This document shows positions 8,701 through 16,399 of a stretch of DNA of 33,801 bases, piece by piece. The notes beneath the pieces were generated by a model. The model was not told where the DNA came from. It ran no database searches and worked only from the letters and a program-made list of their open reading frames with translations. This DNA is from Aliagarivorans marinus DSM 23064 (lineage in GTDB: Bacteria; Pseudomonadota; Gammaproteobacteria; Enterobacterales; Celerinatantimonadaceae): assembly GCF_000429485.1 (NCBI RefSeq), contig NZ_AUBY01000034.1, positions 1 through 33,801 of the forward strand, written 5' to 3'. How positions within the stretch are numbered: the stretch's first letter is position 1; each line of letters begins with the position of its first letter. A program made the position numbers and the translations under genes.

Positions 8701-9318
8701 CTAGTGTGCAGGTGGGCGCAGCAGCGACTGTACGTAGTCGCCCAAGAAGTCGAGAACTTCCTGTTTGGCTGGCTTATCTGGACGGTTGCTCATTTGCACG
8801 CCCAAGTAGATAGCACCGTTAATGGCTTGGGCGGCCTGCAGCGCGTTAAGCGAGCTGCTGATCTCGCCCTTGTCGAAGCCTTGCTGTAGTACATCGCCGA
8901 TTTGCTTGTTGATCTTACCGGAGATGTCGCTAAAGCGTGGCCATACGTCTTCACGAACAGAAGAACTCCACTCCAGCCAGATGCGGATAACATCAGGTTG
9001 GTCGTAGGTCATATCGAGCAGCGCTGACAGGTGGTTTTGCACCGCCTGCATGGCACTGTCGCTATCTGCATAGGCAGCTTCAACGAGCTGTTGCATGGTC
9101 TGCTCTACTTCAGAGAGCACTGCATCAACTAAGTCCTCGCGGGTGTTGAAATAGTTAAAAACTGTTGCCACAGACACGGTGGCGAGCTCTGCTATTTCAG
9201 CATGACCAGCTCGACCAATACCGCGGCGGGCAAATACTTCGATGGCGCATTCCATCAATTGCTTACGTCTGACTTCTGGTGAGAGTCGGGTGCGACGTCT
9301 AATAGTACTTGTTTGCAT
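8701..9318 (-). CDS. hapR: TetR-type quorum-sensing master regulator, LuxR/HapR/OpaR/LitR group
   Basis: The 205-residue protein has an N-terminal TetR helix-turn-helix nearly identical to Vibrio HapR/LuxR/OpaR. RTRLSPEVRRKQLMECAIEV, FARRGIGRAGHAEIAE and SVATVFNYFNTREDLVD correspond to HapR RTRLSP..R..QLME, FARRGIGRGGHADIAE and SVATVFNYFPTREDLVD. The C-terminal ligand/dimer domain is more divergent but keeps the WLEWSSSVREDVWPRF-like segment. In vibrios this regulator controls biofilm, protease and luminescence genes, is set by Qrr small RNAs, and lies divergent from hpt as here. Two HapR-like operators lie in the shared promoter region, suggesting autoregulation. The start has only a weak GAGAG Shine-Dalgarno sequence. 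No Qrr gene is in this window. Confidence 0.88.
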   Translation of the reverse strand: MQTSTIRRRTRLSPEVRRKQLMECAIEVFARRGIGRAGHAEIAELATVSVATVFNYFNTREDLVDAVLSEVEQTMQQLVEAAYADSDSAMQAVQNHLSALLDMTYDQPDVIRIWLEWSSSVREDVWPRFSDISGKINKQIGDVLQQGFDKGEISSSLNALQAAQAINGAIYLGVQMSNRPDKPAKQEVLDFLGDYVQSLLRPPAH

Positions 9319-9469
9319 ATGTTACTCTCGTGCTTGCTACCAATTTCGTTCCAAGGGCGCCTACTTTTTAAGATAAATATAATCTAAAATGTGCCGATTA
9401 ACTGCTGAAGGCACGCTAGTCTACGCCTTTGTTAGAGAATCATAGAGTAAGTGCAAAGAAATTTGTAGG

Positions 9470-9491
9470 TTATTGATATAAATATCTAATG
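9470..9491. promoter_or_regulatory. HapR/LuxR-type operator 1
   Basis: The left half TTATTGATA agrees at all nine positions with the left half of the Vibrio LuxR/HapR consensus (TTATTGATAAA and its mirror). The right half TATCTAAT is weaker; overall about 15 of 22 positions agree. It lies between the hapR homologue and hpt, 86 bases before the hpt ATG. Confidence 0.5.
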
Positions 9492-9500
9492 TCAAAGTAG

Positions 9501-9522
9501 ATATATTTAATGATATCAATAG
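9501..9522. promoter_or_regulatory. HapR/LuxR-type operator 2 (opposite strong half)
   Basis: TATCAATAG at 9514-9522 agrees with the right half of the LuxR/HapR consensus (TATCAATAA); overall about 14 of 22 positions agree. The strong halves of the two sites face each other, with centres about 31 bases (three helical turns) apart. Confidence 0.42.
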
Positions 9523-9577
9523 TTTGTATTCTCATTACCAGCTATTACTGACACATTAAGAGCCATAGGTCGATTAC

Positions 9578-10108
9578 ATGAAACACCGTATTGAAGAGAT
9601 GATCAGCGAGCAAGTTATTGCTGAGCGTATCGTACAGTTGGGTAAAGAAATAACTGAAAAATATCAGTCTGATAGAAAGCTCGTGCTAATAGGCTTGCTG
9701 CGTGGTTCCTGCATCTTCTTGTCCGACCTGGCGCGCCGAATCGAGCGTAACTTAACCTTGGATTTTATGACAGTATCGAGTTACGGAAGCGCTATGGAAA
9801 GTTCCAGAGATGTGCGGGTGCTCAAAGATCTGGATGATGACATCAAAGATTGTGACATCATTATCGTTGAAGACATCATTGATACGGGCAATACCCTCAG
9901 CAAGGTTCGCGAGATGCTGAGCCTGCGTGAGCCGCATAGCGTAGAGATCTGCACCTTGCTGGACAAGCCTTCTCGTCGTGAAGTGGAGGTGCCGGTTGAT
10001 TATGTGGGCTTCTCTATCCCTGATGAATTCGTGGTGGGCTACGGACTGGATTACGATCAGATCTATCGTAACCTGCCTTATATCGGTAAAGTGATTCCAC
10101 TGGATTAA
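9578..10108 (+). CDS. hpt: Hypoxanthine phosphoribosyltransferase
   Basis: This purine salvage enzyme forms IMP (and GMP) from hypoxanthine/guanine and PRPP in the cytoplasm. The 176 residues have the PRPP-binding signature [14 protein letters not shown] and the early [19 protein letters not shown] loop. [19 protein letters not shown] near the C-terminus is typical of bacterial Hpt. It is divergent from the HapR-type regulator, as in vibrios, and upstream of yadGH as in E. coli. The can gene, present between hpt and yadG in E. coli, is absent. Confidence 0.97.
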   Translation: MKHRIEEMISEQVIAERIVQLGKEITEKYQSDRKLVLIGLLRGSCIFLSDLARRIERNLTLDFMTVSSYGSAMESSRDVRVLKDLDDDIKDCDIIIVEDIIDTGNTLSKVREMLSLREPHSVEICTLLDKPSRREVEVPVDYVGFSIPDEFVVGYGLDYDQIYRNLPYIGKVIPLD

Positions 10109-10117
10109 GTATCTATC

Positions 10118-10202
10118 CCCGTGATATTTCCGGGTATTGCTCTCTTAAGCTAGTCGAAAAGCAAGTTGGGATGCATCGATACCCAGGCATGGAAATAACG
10201 GG
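10118..10202 (+). ncRNA. Candidate structured RNA downstream of hpt
   Basis: An interrupted long stem pairs CCCGT (10118-10122) with ACGGG (10198-10202), TATTTCC (10125-10131) with GGAAATA (10191-10197), and GGGTAT (10132-10137) with ATACCC (10179-10184). That is 18 base pairs with two bulges around a 41-base interior. The interior can add TTGCT/AGCAA. A T-rich terminator follows at 10218-10245, so a discrete RNA of about 130 nt or a structured hpt 3' UTR is possible. No known RNA family was recognised. Confidence 0.35.
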
Positions 10203-10217
10203 ATTGCTGTTCAATTG

Positions 10218-10250
10218 AAAAAGTGACCTGTCTGGGTCACTTTTTGTTTT
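10218..10250 (+). terminator. Intrinsic terminator after hpt
   Basis: The 11-bp stem AAAAAGTGACC with GGTCACTTTTT has a 6-base loop and is followed by GTTTT. It lies just upstream of yadG and separates hpt from the exporter operon. Confidence 0.88.
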
Positions 10251-10262
10251 AGCGGGTTTGTT

Positions 10263-11186
10263 ATGTACGCGTTGGAAATATCGGGTTTACAAAAAACCTA
10301 TAGCGGAGGCGTGGAAGCGCTTAAAGGCTTTGATTTAAAAGTGGAAAAGGGCGATTTCTTCGCTCTGCTCGGGCCAAATGGTGCCGGTAAGTCCACGAGC
10401 ATCGGCATCATCACCTCTTTGGTGAATAAAACCGAAGGCAGTGTGCATATCTTCGGTCATGATATCGACCAAGAGCTGGAGCTTGCCAAGGCGCAAGTGG
10501 GGCTGGTGCCGCAGGAGTTTAACTTCAACCAGTTCGAGACGGTGTTGCAGATTGTCGTCAATCAAGCCGGCTACTACGGCGTACCTCGCTCAGTCGCCTT
10601 GCAGCGCGCCGAAAAATACCTAGGGCAGCTAGATCTGTGGGAGAAGAGCAACAGCCGCGCCCGTGAGCTCTCCGGCGGTATGAAGCGTCGGCTTATGATT
10701 GCTCGTGCGCTGATGCACGAGCCGCAACTGTTGATCCTCGATGAGCCGACTGCGGGTGTCGATATCGAACTGCGGCGCTCCATGTGGCAGTTCCTCACCC
10801 AGCTTAACCAGCAGGGGATCACCATTATTCTGACTACCCACTATCTGGAAGAAGCCGAGATGCTATGCCGTAACATCGGCATCATCGATAAGGGCGAGCT
10901 GATCGAGCACACCTCGATGAAGCAGCTGCTATCCAAGCTCAACATTGAAACCTTTATCTTTGATCTACCAGCGGGTTCGCACATCGATAGCTTGGCAGGC
11001 TTTACCTGCCGAATGGTGGATGATCATACCTTAGAGGTGGATGTGGCTAAGAGCCAGGGCTTGAATGCGGTGTTCCAGGAACTGGACAAGCAGGGCATTA
11101 CAGTGCTGAGTATGCGTAACAAGGCTAACCGCTTAGAAGAGTTGTTTGTAGAACTGGTGAGCGAGGGGCGTAACCGTGAATCTTAG
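10263..11186 (+). CDS. yadG: ABC-2 type exporter, ATP-binding protein
   Basis: The 307 residues (E. coli YadG 308) carry Walker A GPNGAGKST at 37-45, the ABC signature LSGGMKRRLMIARAL near 136, Walker B LLILDEPTAGVDI near 156 and the switch histidine in TTHYLEEAE. The partner permease yadH overlaps it by 11 bases. Its place next to hpt matches E. coli hpt-can-yadG-yadH. The transported substrate is not established; ABC-2 exporters of this type move drugs, lipids or polysaccharides. Confidence 0.93.
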   Translation: MYALEISGLQKTYSGGVEALKGFDLKVEKGDFFALLGPNGAGKSTSIGIITSLVNKTEGSVHIFGHDIDQELELAKAQVGLVPQEFNFNQFETVLQIVVNQAGYYGVPRSVALQRAEKYLGQLDLWEKSNSRARELSGGMKRRLMIARALMHEPQLLILDEPTAGVDIELRRSMWQFLTQLNQQGITIILTTHYLEEAEMLCRNIGIIDKGELIEHTSMKQLLSKLNIETFIFDLPAGSHIDSLAGFTCRMVDDHTLEVDVAKSQGLNAVFQELDKQGITVLSMRNKANRLEELFVELVSEGRNRES

Positions 11187-11949
11187 TGTTTATCGAATTG
11201 CTCTGAAGAGCATTATCAGCAAAGAAATTATCCGCTTTACCCGCATCTGGGTGCAAACCTTGGTGCCGCCAGCGATCACCATGAGCCTCTATTTTGTCAT
11301 CTTCGGCAACCTGATCGGCTCGCGCATCGGCGAGATGGGCGGCTACAGCTATATGGAGTTTATTGTTCCCGGCCTGATTATGATGTCGGTAATCACCAAC
11401 TCTTACAGTAATGTAGCGTCCTCGTTCTTTAGCTGTAAGTTCCAACGCAATATCGAAGAGCTGCTGGTGGCGCCGGTCCCCAACTACATCATCATCGCGG
11501 GCTTTGTCGGTGGCGGTGTGGCGCGTGGGCTGCTGGTGGGGCTGATTGTCAGTCTGGTTTCGCTGTTCTTTGTGCCGCTGCAACTACACAACGTATTGGT
11601 GATTGCACTTACTGTGTTTCTCACCTCGGTGCTGTTTGCGCTAGGCGGTCTGATTAACGCCATCTACGCCGATACCTTTGATGATATCAGCATCATTCCT
11701 ACCTTTGTGTTGACCCCGCTGACTTACTTGGGCGGTGTTTTTTACTCGCTAACGCTGTTGGGCGATTTTTGGCAGGCGCTGTCGAAGGTTAATCCCATCG
11801 TGTATATGGTGAATGCCTTCCGTTATGGCTTCTTGGGGATCTCTGATGTTTCGTTGCTGACCAGCTATTCGATGATCTCAGCATTTATTGTTGGCCTGTA
11901 TTTGTGGGCGCTTTACCTGATTAAGACCGGCTATGGGCTGCGCAGCTAA
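11176..11949 (+). CDS. yadH: ABC-2 type exporter, permease protein
   Basis: The 257-residue membrane protein (E. coli YadH 256) has about six hydrophobic segments and the ABC-2 signature-like region, PTFVLTPLTYLGGVFYSLTLL followed by NPIVYMVNAFRYGFLG (each here at residues ~175-220). GTG is chosen as start. GAGGGG lies about 7 bases before it inside the yadG end, and the genes overlap by 11 bases, so translation is coupled. It functions with YadG in the inner membrane. Its stop codon overlaps the next gene by one base. Confidence 0.92.
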   Translation: MNLSVYRIALKSIISKEIIRFTRIWVQTLVPPAITMSLYFVIFGNLIGSRIGEMGGYSYMEFIVPGLIMMSVITNSYSNVASSFFSCKFQRNIEELLVAPVPNYIIIAGFVGGGVARGLLVGLIVSLVSLFFVPLQLHNVLVIALTVFLTSVLFALGGLINAIYADTFDDISIIPTFVLTPLTYLGGVFYSLTLLGDFWQALSKVNPIVYMVNAFRYGFLGISDVSLLTSYSMISAFIVGLYLWALYLIKTGYGLRS

Positions 11950-12617
11950 TGGATGCCTGCTCTAGAAACGTTGAATCGAACCAAACCGGCCTGCATGAAC
12001 GTCTTGATGAGGTGGTGCAGCGCCACCTTGCGCATCGTTTCCTTAAGCCCTATCAGGAGCACTCATTAGCCGCATTCAAACAATTGGAGAAGCAGGTTGA
12101 GCGCGCCGGTAAGCCGCTGATCTTTGATTCCTGTTGTGGGGTGGGGGCGAGCACTGCCCAGCTGGCGGAGCTGCACCCCGAGGCACTGGTGATTGGTATG
12201 GACAAGTCAGAGCATCGGCTGTCGCGACACCACGCTCACACCCCTACCGAGGGTGAGAACTATCTGCTGTTGCGGGTAAACCTCAACGACTTATGGCGTT
12301 TGGCGGAAGAGGCGGGGTGGGCACTGAGCCACCACTATCTGCTCTATCCCAATCCCTGGCCGAAGTCGGTACATCTGCAACGCCGTTGGCACGGTAGCGC
12401 AGTCTTTCCCTCGCTATTGGCACTGGGTGGCCAGCTGCAATTGCGTAGTAATTGGCCCCTGTACCTGCAAGAGTTTGCCCGAGCGCTTGAGCTAGCAGGC
12501 CACGGTTCTTCGTTGCAGCAGATCAATCCCGAGCGGCCAATCACCCCATTCGAAGAGAAGTATCAGGCCAGTGGCCAGCCACTTTGGCGACTGGACAGCG
12601 ACCTGGGCTCTGCTTGA
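11949..12617 (+). CDS. TrmB-like SAM-dependent methyltransferase
   Basis: The 222-residue protein resembles tRNA (guanine-N7) methyltransferase TrmB. It has a SAM-binding strand-loop FDSCCGVGAST near residue 59, the acidic position IGMDKSEHRL, and a TrmB-like YPNPWPKSVHLQRRW motif (TrmB has FPDPWxKxRHxKRR). The C-terminal PFEEKYQASGQPLWRL corresponds to the TrmB T-x-FE-x-RG-x-x-LGH region. It is coupled to yadH by a TAATG overlap. Several signature residues differ from canonical TrmB, so it is probably a paralogue of unknown substrate rather than the main enzyme; tRNA is the best guess. Confidence 0.75.
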   Translation: MDACSRNVESNQTGLHERLDEVVQRHLAHRFLKPYQEHSLAAFKQLEKQVERAGKPLIFDSCCGVGASTAQLAELHPEALVIGMDKSEHRLSRHHAHTPTEGENYLLLRVNLNDLWRLAEEAGWALSHHYLLYPNPWPKSVHLQRRWHGSAVFPSLLALGGQLQLRSNWPLYLQEFARALELAGHGSSLQQINPERPITPFEEKYQASGQPLWRLDSDLGSA

Positions 12618-12631
12618 AGTAAGCGCTAAAG

Positions 12632-12650
12632 AGCGGCCAACCCGGCCGCT
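12632..12650. terminator. Hairpin between convergent genes
   Basis: A perfect 7-bp GC-rich stem (AGCGGCC with GGCCGCT) has a 5-base loop. T-tracts are short on both sides, TTT on plus and CTTT on minus. It is likely to work for both the methyltransferase transcript and the minus-strand gene ending at 12651. Confidence 0.55.
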
Positions 12651-13472
12651 TTAGGCCTCTCGGCTTAGGTGCTCGATACCTGCGTCAAAGACCTGATAGA
12701 TTGCGTCCAACACCTCTGTGGCCTGACGGAAGTACTCCTGAACCGAGATACTGGGCGTTTCTGTCTTGATAAGATCCTGCTCGATGGTTTGTTGCAGGCG
12801 CGCTAGCGAGTCCCAGCGCAGCTGCTTTTCGGGCAGCAACCAATAGCTGTATTGGTCGAGGGTGGCCGGGTCGGTCTCGGCAATCTTCTGATGCAGAAAC
12901 GATAGCCGGATCCGCTCAACGCTGCTGCTATGGCCCGCCGAGGCCAAGCCGCTTCCCAACGCCCGCGCCTGACCGATCGATTCGGCAGTCAGCAATAGCT
13001 CGTGCCACAGAAAACTGACCGACAGTCCCTGTCCATCTAGGCTGTTTATCTCAAACTCGATGGCGATATCCTCCGCGAAGTACAGCAGGTTGCGGATCAT
13101 CAAGCTGTGCTGGGTGATGTTGTTCTCCAAGGTGTTGCTCTGCCAAGAAGCATGTAAGCGCTGCCAGTGCTGCAGATAGCTTTGCCAGCGTGTCTGCTTG
13201 GCGATATAGGCATGGTCGTTGAGCCGGGTTTGCCAGCTACGCAGCTCCTGTTGTAGGCGCTGTAGGTCGCTCAGCGCCTGCTGGTTGCCTTTGAGATAGG
13301 AAGAGCTGAGCCCACGGTGCTGCTGCTGACGGACCACTAACTCTTTCAGCTGACTGAGTAATGCCAAGCCGCTGCGGCGAGTTTGGCGTAAACGCCGTTT
13401 GGCTATGTAGCGAGATGCGAGCACCGCGAGAGCCATTGCGGCTAATACCCCAAGGGGTAAGTAAAGGTTCAT
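12651..13472 (-). CDS. Membrane-anchored NIT-like sensor domain protein
   Basis: The 273-residue protein begins with one membrane segment (LYLPLGVLAAMALAVLASRY) followed by a basic stretch, then a helical domain. Two segments recall the NIT (nitrate/nitrite-sensing) four-helix domain: LKELVVRQQQHRGLSSSYL near 44-62 and AESIGQARALGSGLASAG near 163-180. The start follows the chemoreceptor stop codon directly (TAG then ATG), with GGAGG six bases upstream inside the end of that gene, so the two are translationally coupled. It has no output domain, so the neighbour probably supplies it. The ligand is unknown; nitrate is only a family-based guess. Confidence 0.6.
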   Translation of the reverse strand: MNLYLPLGVLAAMALAVLASRYIAKRRLRQTRRSGLALLSQLKELVVRQQQHRGLSSSYLKGNQQALSDLQRLQQELRSWQTRLNDHAYIAKQTRWQSYLQHWQRLHASWQSNTLENNITQHSLMIRNLLYFAEDIAIEFEINSLDGQGLSVSFLWHELLLTAESIGQARALGSGLASAGHSSSVERIRLSFLHQKIAETDPATLDQYSYWLLPEKQLRWDSLARLQQTIEQDLIKTETPSISVQEYFRQATEVLDAIYQVFDAGIEHLSREA

Positions 13473-14465
13473 CTAGGCCTCCGTCTGACTTAGTTGACGA
13501 AGATGCTGGGCGATGTCGGCGCTTTGCTCGGCGCTGGCCATATTGGCGCGGGCGGCATCGGCGACCTCGCTGATATGTTCGGCCAGCGAGTGAGTAGCCA
13601 ACTTCTGCTGGCTGCTGGCAACGCTGATCTGTTCAAGCTGCTGCTGCAGCAGTTGGTTGATTTGCTGGATCTCGCCATGTAGCTGGTGGCTGTGTTGGAT
13701 CTTTTGTTGTAACTCACAAACCTGTTGGTCGAGCTCGCTAAAACGCGCCACCGTAGCATCAAGCTGTTTGGTTTGGGCGTTGATGTGCGAACCGATCTGA
13801 TCGGCAGCTTGATGGCAGTGCTGGGCCAACTCTCGAACCTCTTGTGCGACGATGGCAAAGCCCCGGCCATGGTCACCGGCGCGGGCCGCTTCGATGGAGG
13901 CGTTTAACGATAGCAGGTTGGTTTGCTTCGCCAGATCGAGGATGGTCTCGGTGAAGCTGTTAATGCTAGAAGATTGTTGGCTTAGCTGACGCAGTTGTTG
14001 ACGCGTCTGCTGGCTGCTCTCCAGCAGCACATGGGTGGCCCGATAGGCTTGGTCGCTGGCATTGCTGCCGCGCTCAGCAATGGAGAGCGCCTGTTGGCTT
14101 TCGCTGGCCACTTGTTCGATGTTGCGCGCCACTTCCGACTGACACTCGCTCATCTCCAGCACCGCGGCTGATGAGCTATCACTGGCTTGGGACTGTTGTA
14201 AGGTGCCACTGGCTACCTGCTCTGCATGCTTGCTGAGTTCGCGGGCGCAGTGGCTCATCTCGCTCAGTGCATCAGCCTGCTCCTCGAGGCTACGCTGTAG
14301 CTCGGTGTCGGCGAGCGCGGGTCTGGGGGTGAGAGGCGTGCTGCGGGAGGCGAGCCATAAATAGGCGAGCCCTGGCAACATCACTAAGGTGAGTGGCTGG
14401 CTGAGGCTGAGCAACACTGAGCCAAGCACAAGCGCCAACAACACCGGGTAATAAAATCGAGACAT
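13473..14465 (-). CDS. Methyl-accepting chemotaxis-type protein with no periplasmic sensor domain
   Basis: I start the gene at the second in-frame ATG, giving 330 residues ([10 protein letters not shown]), because AAGGAG lies 4-5 bases upstream; the longer frame to 14504 has no such site. Two hydrophobic segments (about residues 5-20 and 23-40) are separated by only a few residues, so almost nothing is exposed to the periplasm. The rest is a coiled-coil signalling domain with the conserved hairpin tip [20 protein letters not shown], then [15 protein letters not shown], which binds CheA/CheW. It may therefore sense through its stop/start-coupled partner at 12651. No C-terminal CheR/CheB tether pentapeptide is seen. 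Confidence 0.88.
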   Translation of the reverse strand: MSRFYYPVLLALVLGSVLLSLSQPLTLVMLPGLAYLWLASRSTPLTPRPALADTELQRSLEEQADALSEMSHCARELSKHAEQVASGTLQQSQASDSSSAAVLEMSECQSEVARNIEQVASESQQALSIAERGSNASDQAYRATHVLLESSQQTRQQLRQLSQQSSSINSFTETILDLAKQTNLLSLNASIEAARAGDHGRGFAIVAQEVRELAQHCHQAADQIGSHINAQTKQLDATVARFSELDQQVCELQQKIQHSHQLHGEIQQINQLLQQQLEQISVASSQQKLATHSLAEHISEVADAARANMASAEQSADIAQHLRQLSQTEA

Positions 14466-14565
14466 ACTGCTCCTTGCTGTCTTGTCACATCCTGTGTTGC
14501 CCATATCGGTGATATGAGCATCAATAAGAGACTAGCAAGCACCATTCCGCTTTGAGCAAATAAGA

Positions 14566-14931
14566 CTATGAAGTTTGCATTTGTAGGCTGGCACGAATCA
14601 GTCGGCGATGGCGCAAGCTGGCTTCTGGCAGGCTGTCACAGTGTTTTAAGGCCTGCCACTCGTGGGCGAACAGGTGCAGAGGGCTGGCACCATGGTGGGC
14701 GTGTAGGGCGATGACTCGTTCGTCGATCTGTTCTTGTAGCCCTTCGAGGCGGGCGAGGTGAAAAAGGTCGTGCCTTAGATACTGCATGTGCAGTCGCCAG
14801 TGACGGCGTAGCATTGGCTCTAGCTGCTTGAGTTGGCTCTGTAGTGGGGCATTACCGGGGTCGACGCCAGTAACCACATAATCGCCGCTAAGCGCTGAAA
14901 AAAGAGGGATATACCACTTCACCTGAGACAA
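14566..14931 (-). CDS. Hypothetical protein, possibly part of the chemoreceptor module
   Basis: The 121-residue, helix-rich, His/Arg/Leu-rich frame (for example RRHWRLHMQYLRHDLFHLAR) lies 100 bases upstream of the chemoreceptor on the same strand. The start is uncertain: TTG at 14931 with CCAGG adjacent, or GTG at 14922. No signal peptide or known motif was recognised. It ends in TAG at 14566-14568. It is probably a real gene because the frame fills the space between the panD terminator and the chemoreceptor, but the function is unknown. Confidence 0.45.
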   Translation of the reverse strand: MSQVKWYIPLFSALSGDYVVTGVDPGNAPLQSQLKQLEPMLRRHWRLHMQYLRHDLFHLARLEGLQEQIDERVIALHAHHGASPLHLFAHEWQALKHCDSLPEASLRHRRLIRASLQMQTS

Positions 14932-15028
14932 CCTGGATCGAGCTAAAGCTAAGTACTGGCAAACAAAATGCCAAAGTTGCGGGTTAACTCGCTAAGGAAA
15001 ATCTCGATGTTTGGCAGAAAGGCAAAAT

Positions 15029-15063
15029 AAAAAACCAAGTGCATGGTTGACACTTGGTTTTTT
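15029..15063 (-). terminator. Intrinsic terminator of the panBCD operon
   Basis: AAAAAACCAAGTG and CACTTGGTTTTTT form a 13-bp stem with a 9-base loop. Read on the minus strand it ends in TTTTTTATTTT, about 60 bases after the panD stop. Confidence 0.9.
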
Positions 15064-15124
15064 CAAAAGATTCCTTGGTGGCGATAACAAGGAATGTTTG
15101 TCTTGCACTGATTTGGTGCGAAAC

Positions 15125-15505
15125 TTAGGCCAGTTGCACCGGAATGTCTTTGCTGGTGCGTACGATGTTGTTGTGCTGATCGAGATACACCAAAGAAGGC
15201 TTATGTGCCTGGGCTTGCTCAGCACCCATGCCCACGTAGGCACAGATGATTACCCGATCGCCCACTGCTGCCTGACGAGCGGCCGCGCCATTTACCGAAA
15301 TGATTTTTGAGCCGCGCTCACCGGCGATGGCATAGGTAGAGAAGCGGGCGCCATTCTCGATGTTGTAGATATCGATCTTCTCGTACTCGAGGATACCGGC
15401 CGCGTCCAGCATGTCTTGGTCGATGGCGCATGAACCTTCATAGTTAAGTTCGGCATGGGTCACGCGTGCTTGGTGAAGTTTGCCCTTAAGCATGGTGGTT
15501 TGCAT
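15125..15505 (-). CDS. panD: Aspartate 1-decarboxylase proenzyme
   Basis: PanD makes beta-alanine from aspartate for pantothenate synthesis. The start at 15505 ([20 protein letters not shown]) gives 126 residues, the same as E. coli, and AAAGGAG lies about 7 bases upstream. The frame extends further upstream but without family similarity. The self-processing site is visible as YEGSCA, where Gly24-Ser25 cleavage generates the pyruvoyl group. [20 protein letters not shown] and the C-terminal IPVQLA match the family. It is the third gene of panB-panC-panD, 31 bases after panC. Confidence 0.97.
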   Translation of the reverse strand: MQTTMLKGKLHQARVTHAELNYEGSCAIDQDMLDAAGILEYEKIDIYNIENGARFSTYAIAGERGSKIISVNGAAARQAAVGDRVIICAYVGMGAEQAQAHKPSLVYLDQHNNIVRTSKDIPVQLA

Positions 15506-15536
15506 GGTTGATTCTCCTTTATAAACGGTTGCCGGC

Positions 15537-16397
15537 TCAGGCCTGGCTGTTGTGCTGGGGCAGTGCCACCACAAGGTTATCAATAAGTCTTACGTCGCCC
15601 AGAAAGGCTGCCATCAAGATGACGGCGCGCTTAGACGACGGGCTAAGTGGGGCCAGGGTATCGGCATCGACGATATCGATACCGTCACAGCGAAATCCCT
15701 GTTGGTTGAGCTGCTGCTCGCCCCAGGCAATACTTTGCTCAATCTCTGCTAGCTGAACGCGCTCGGCGAGTTGGCGCATGATCCGGGCAAGCTTGGGCGC
15801 GAGAGCTCGCTGCTGCTCGCTCAGGCGGTTGTTGCGTGAACTCATTGCCAGACCAGATGCTTCGCGCACCGTAGGCAGGCCGACAATCTCGATGGGCAGC
15901 AACAGGTCGCGGGTGAACTTACGGATCAGTGCCAGCTGTTGGTAATCTTTTTCGCCAAACACCGCCACATCGGGCTGTACCAGGTTAAACAGTTTGGTGA
16001 CCACGGTGGCAACACCGGTAAAGTGGCCCGGGCGCATGGCGCCTTCTAGCACATCATGGAGTCCGGTGACTTCTACCCGGGTCTCGCTCTCCAGCCCGTT
16101 TGGATACATCACCTCTGGGGTTGGGGTAAATACCAGCGCAACACCCGCTTGCTCCAGCGCCGCTAAGTCTTGCTCGAGGGTACGCGGATAACTTTCCAGA
16201 TCGCTGGCGTTGTTAAACTGCATCGGGTTAACGAAGATAGAAACAGCCACCTGATCGGCTAACTTCTGAGCCTTACTCACCAGCGCCAAATGGCCATCGT
16301 GCAAGTTGCCCATGGTTGGCACAAAGCCAAGGCTACCGGCCTGCTTAAGCTCAGCTATCGCTGGGCGTAGCTGTTCAATAGAAGTAATGACTTTCAT
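15537..16397 (-). CDS. panC: Pantothenate synthetase (pantoate-beta-alanine ligase)
   Basis: PanC condenses pantoate (from PanB) and beta-alanine (from PanD) using ATP. The 286 residues have the nucleotide-binding [14 protein letters not shown] (HIGH-like) at about 27-40, FVNPMQF, the [10 protein letters not shown] motif and MSSRNNRLS (KMSKS-like). The length is typical (E. coli 283). Only two bases separate it from panB, so the operon is tight. Confidence 0.97.
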   Translation of the reverse strand: MKVITSIEQLRPAIAELKQAGSLGFVPTMGNLHDGHLALVSKAQKLADQVAVSIFVNPMQFNNASDLESYPRTLEQDLAALEQAGVALVFTPTPEVMYPNGLESETRVEVTGLHDVLEGAMRPGHFTGVATVVTKLFNLVQPDVAVFGEKDYQQLALIRKFTRDLLLPIEIVGLPTVREASGLAMSSRNNRLSEQQRALAPKLARIMRQLAERVQLAEIEQSIAWGEQQLNQQGFRCDGIDIVDADTLAPLSPSSKRAVILMAAFLGDVRLIDNLVVALPQHNSQA

Positions 16398-16399
16398 GA

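Noticed and set aside
14466-14504. Longer N-terminus for the chemoreceptor
   Set aside because: The upstream ATG has no Shine-Dalgarno, while the ATG at 14465 has AAGGAG and starts the membrane helix.
15506-15583. 26-residue extension of PanD
   Set aside because: No similarity to PanD; overlaps the end of panC; the downstream ATG has the ribosome site and gives the usual 126 residues.
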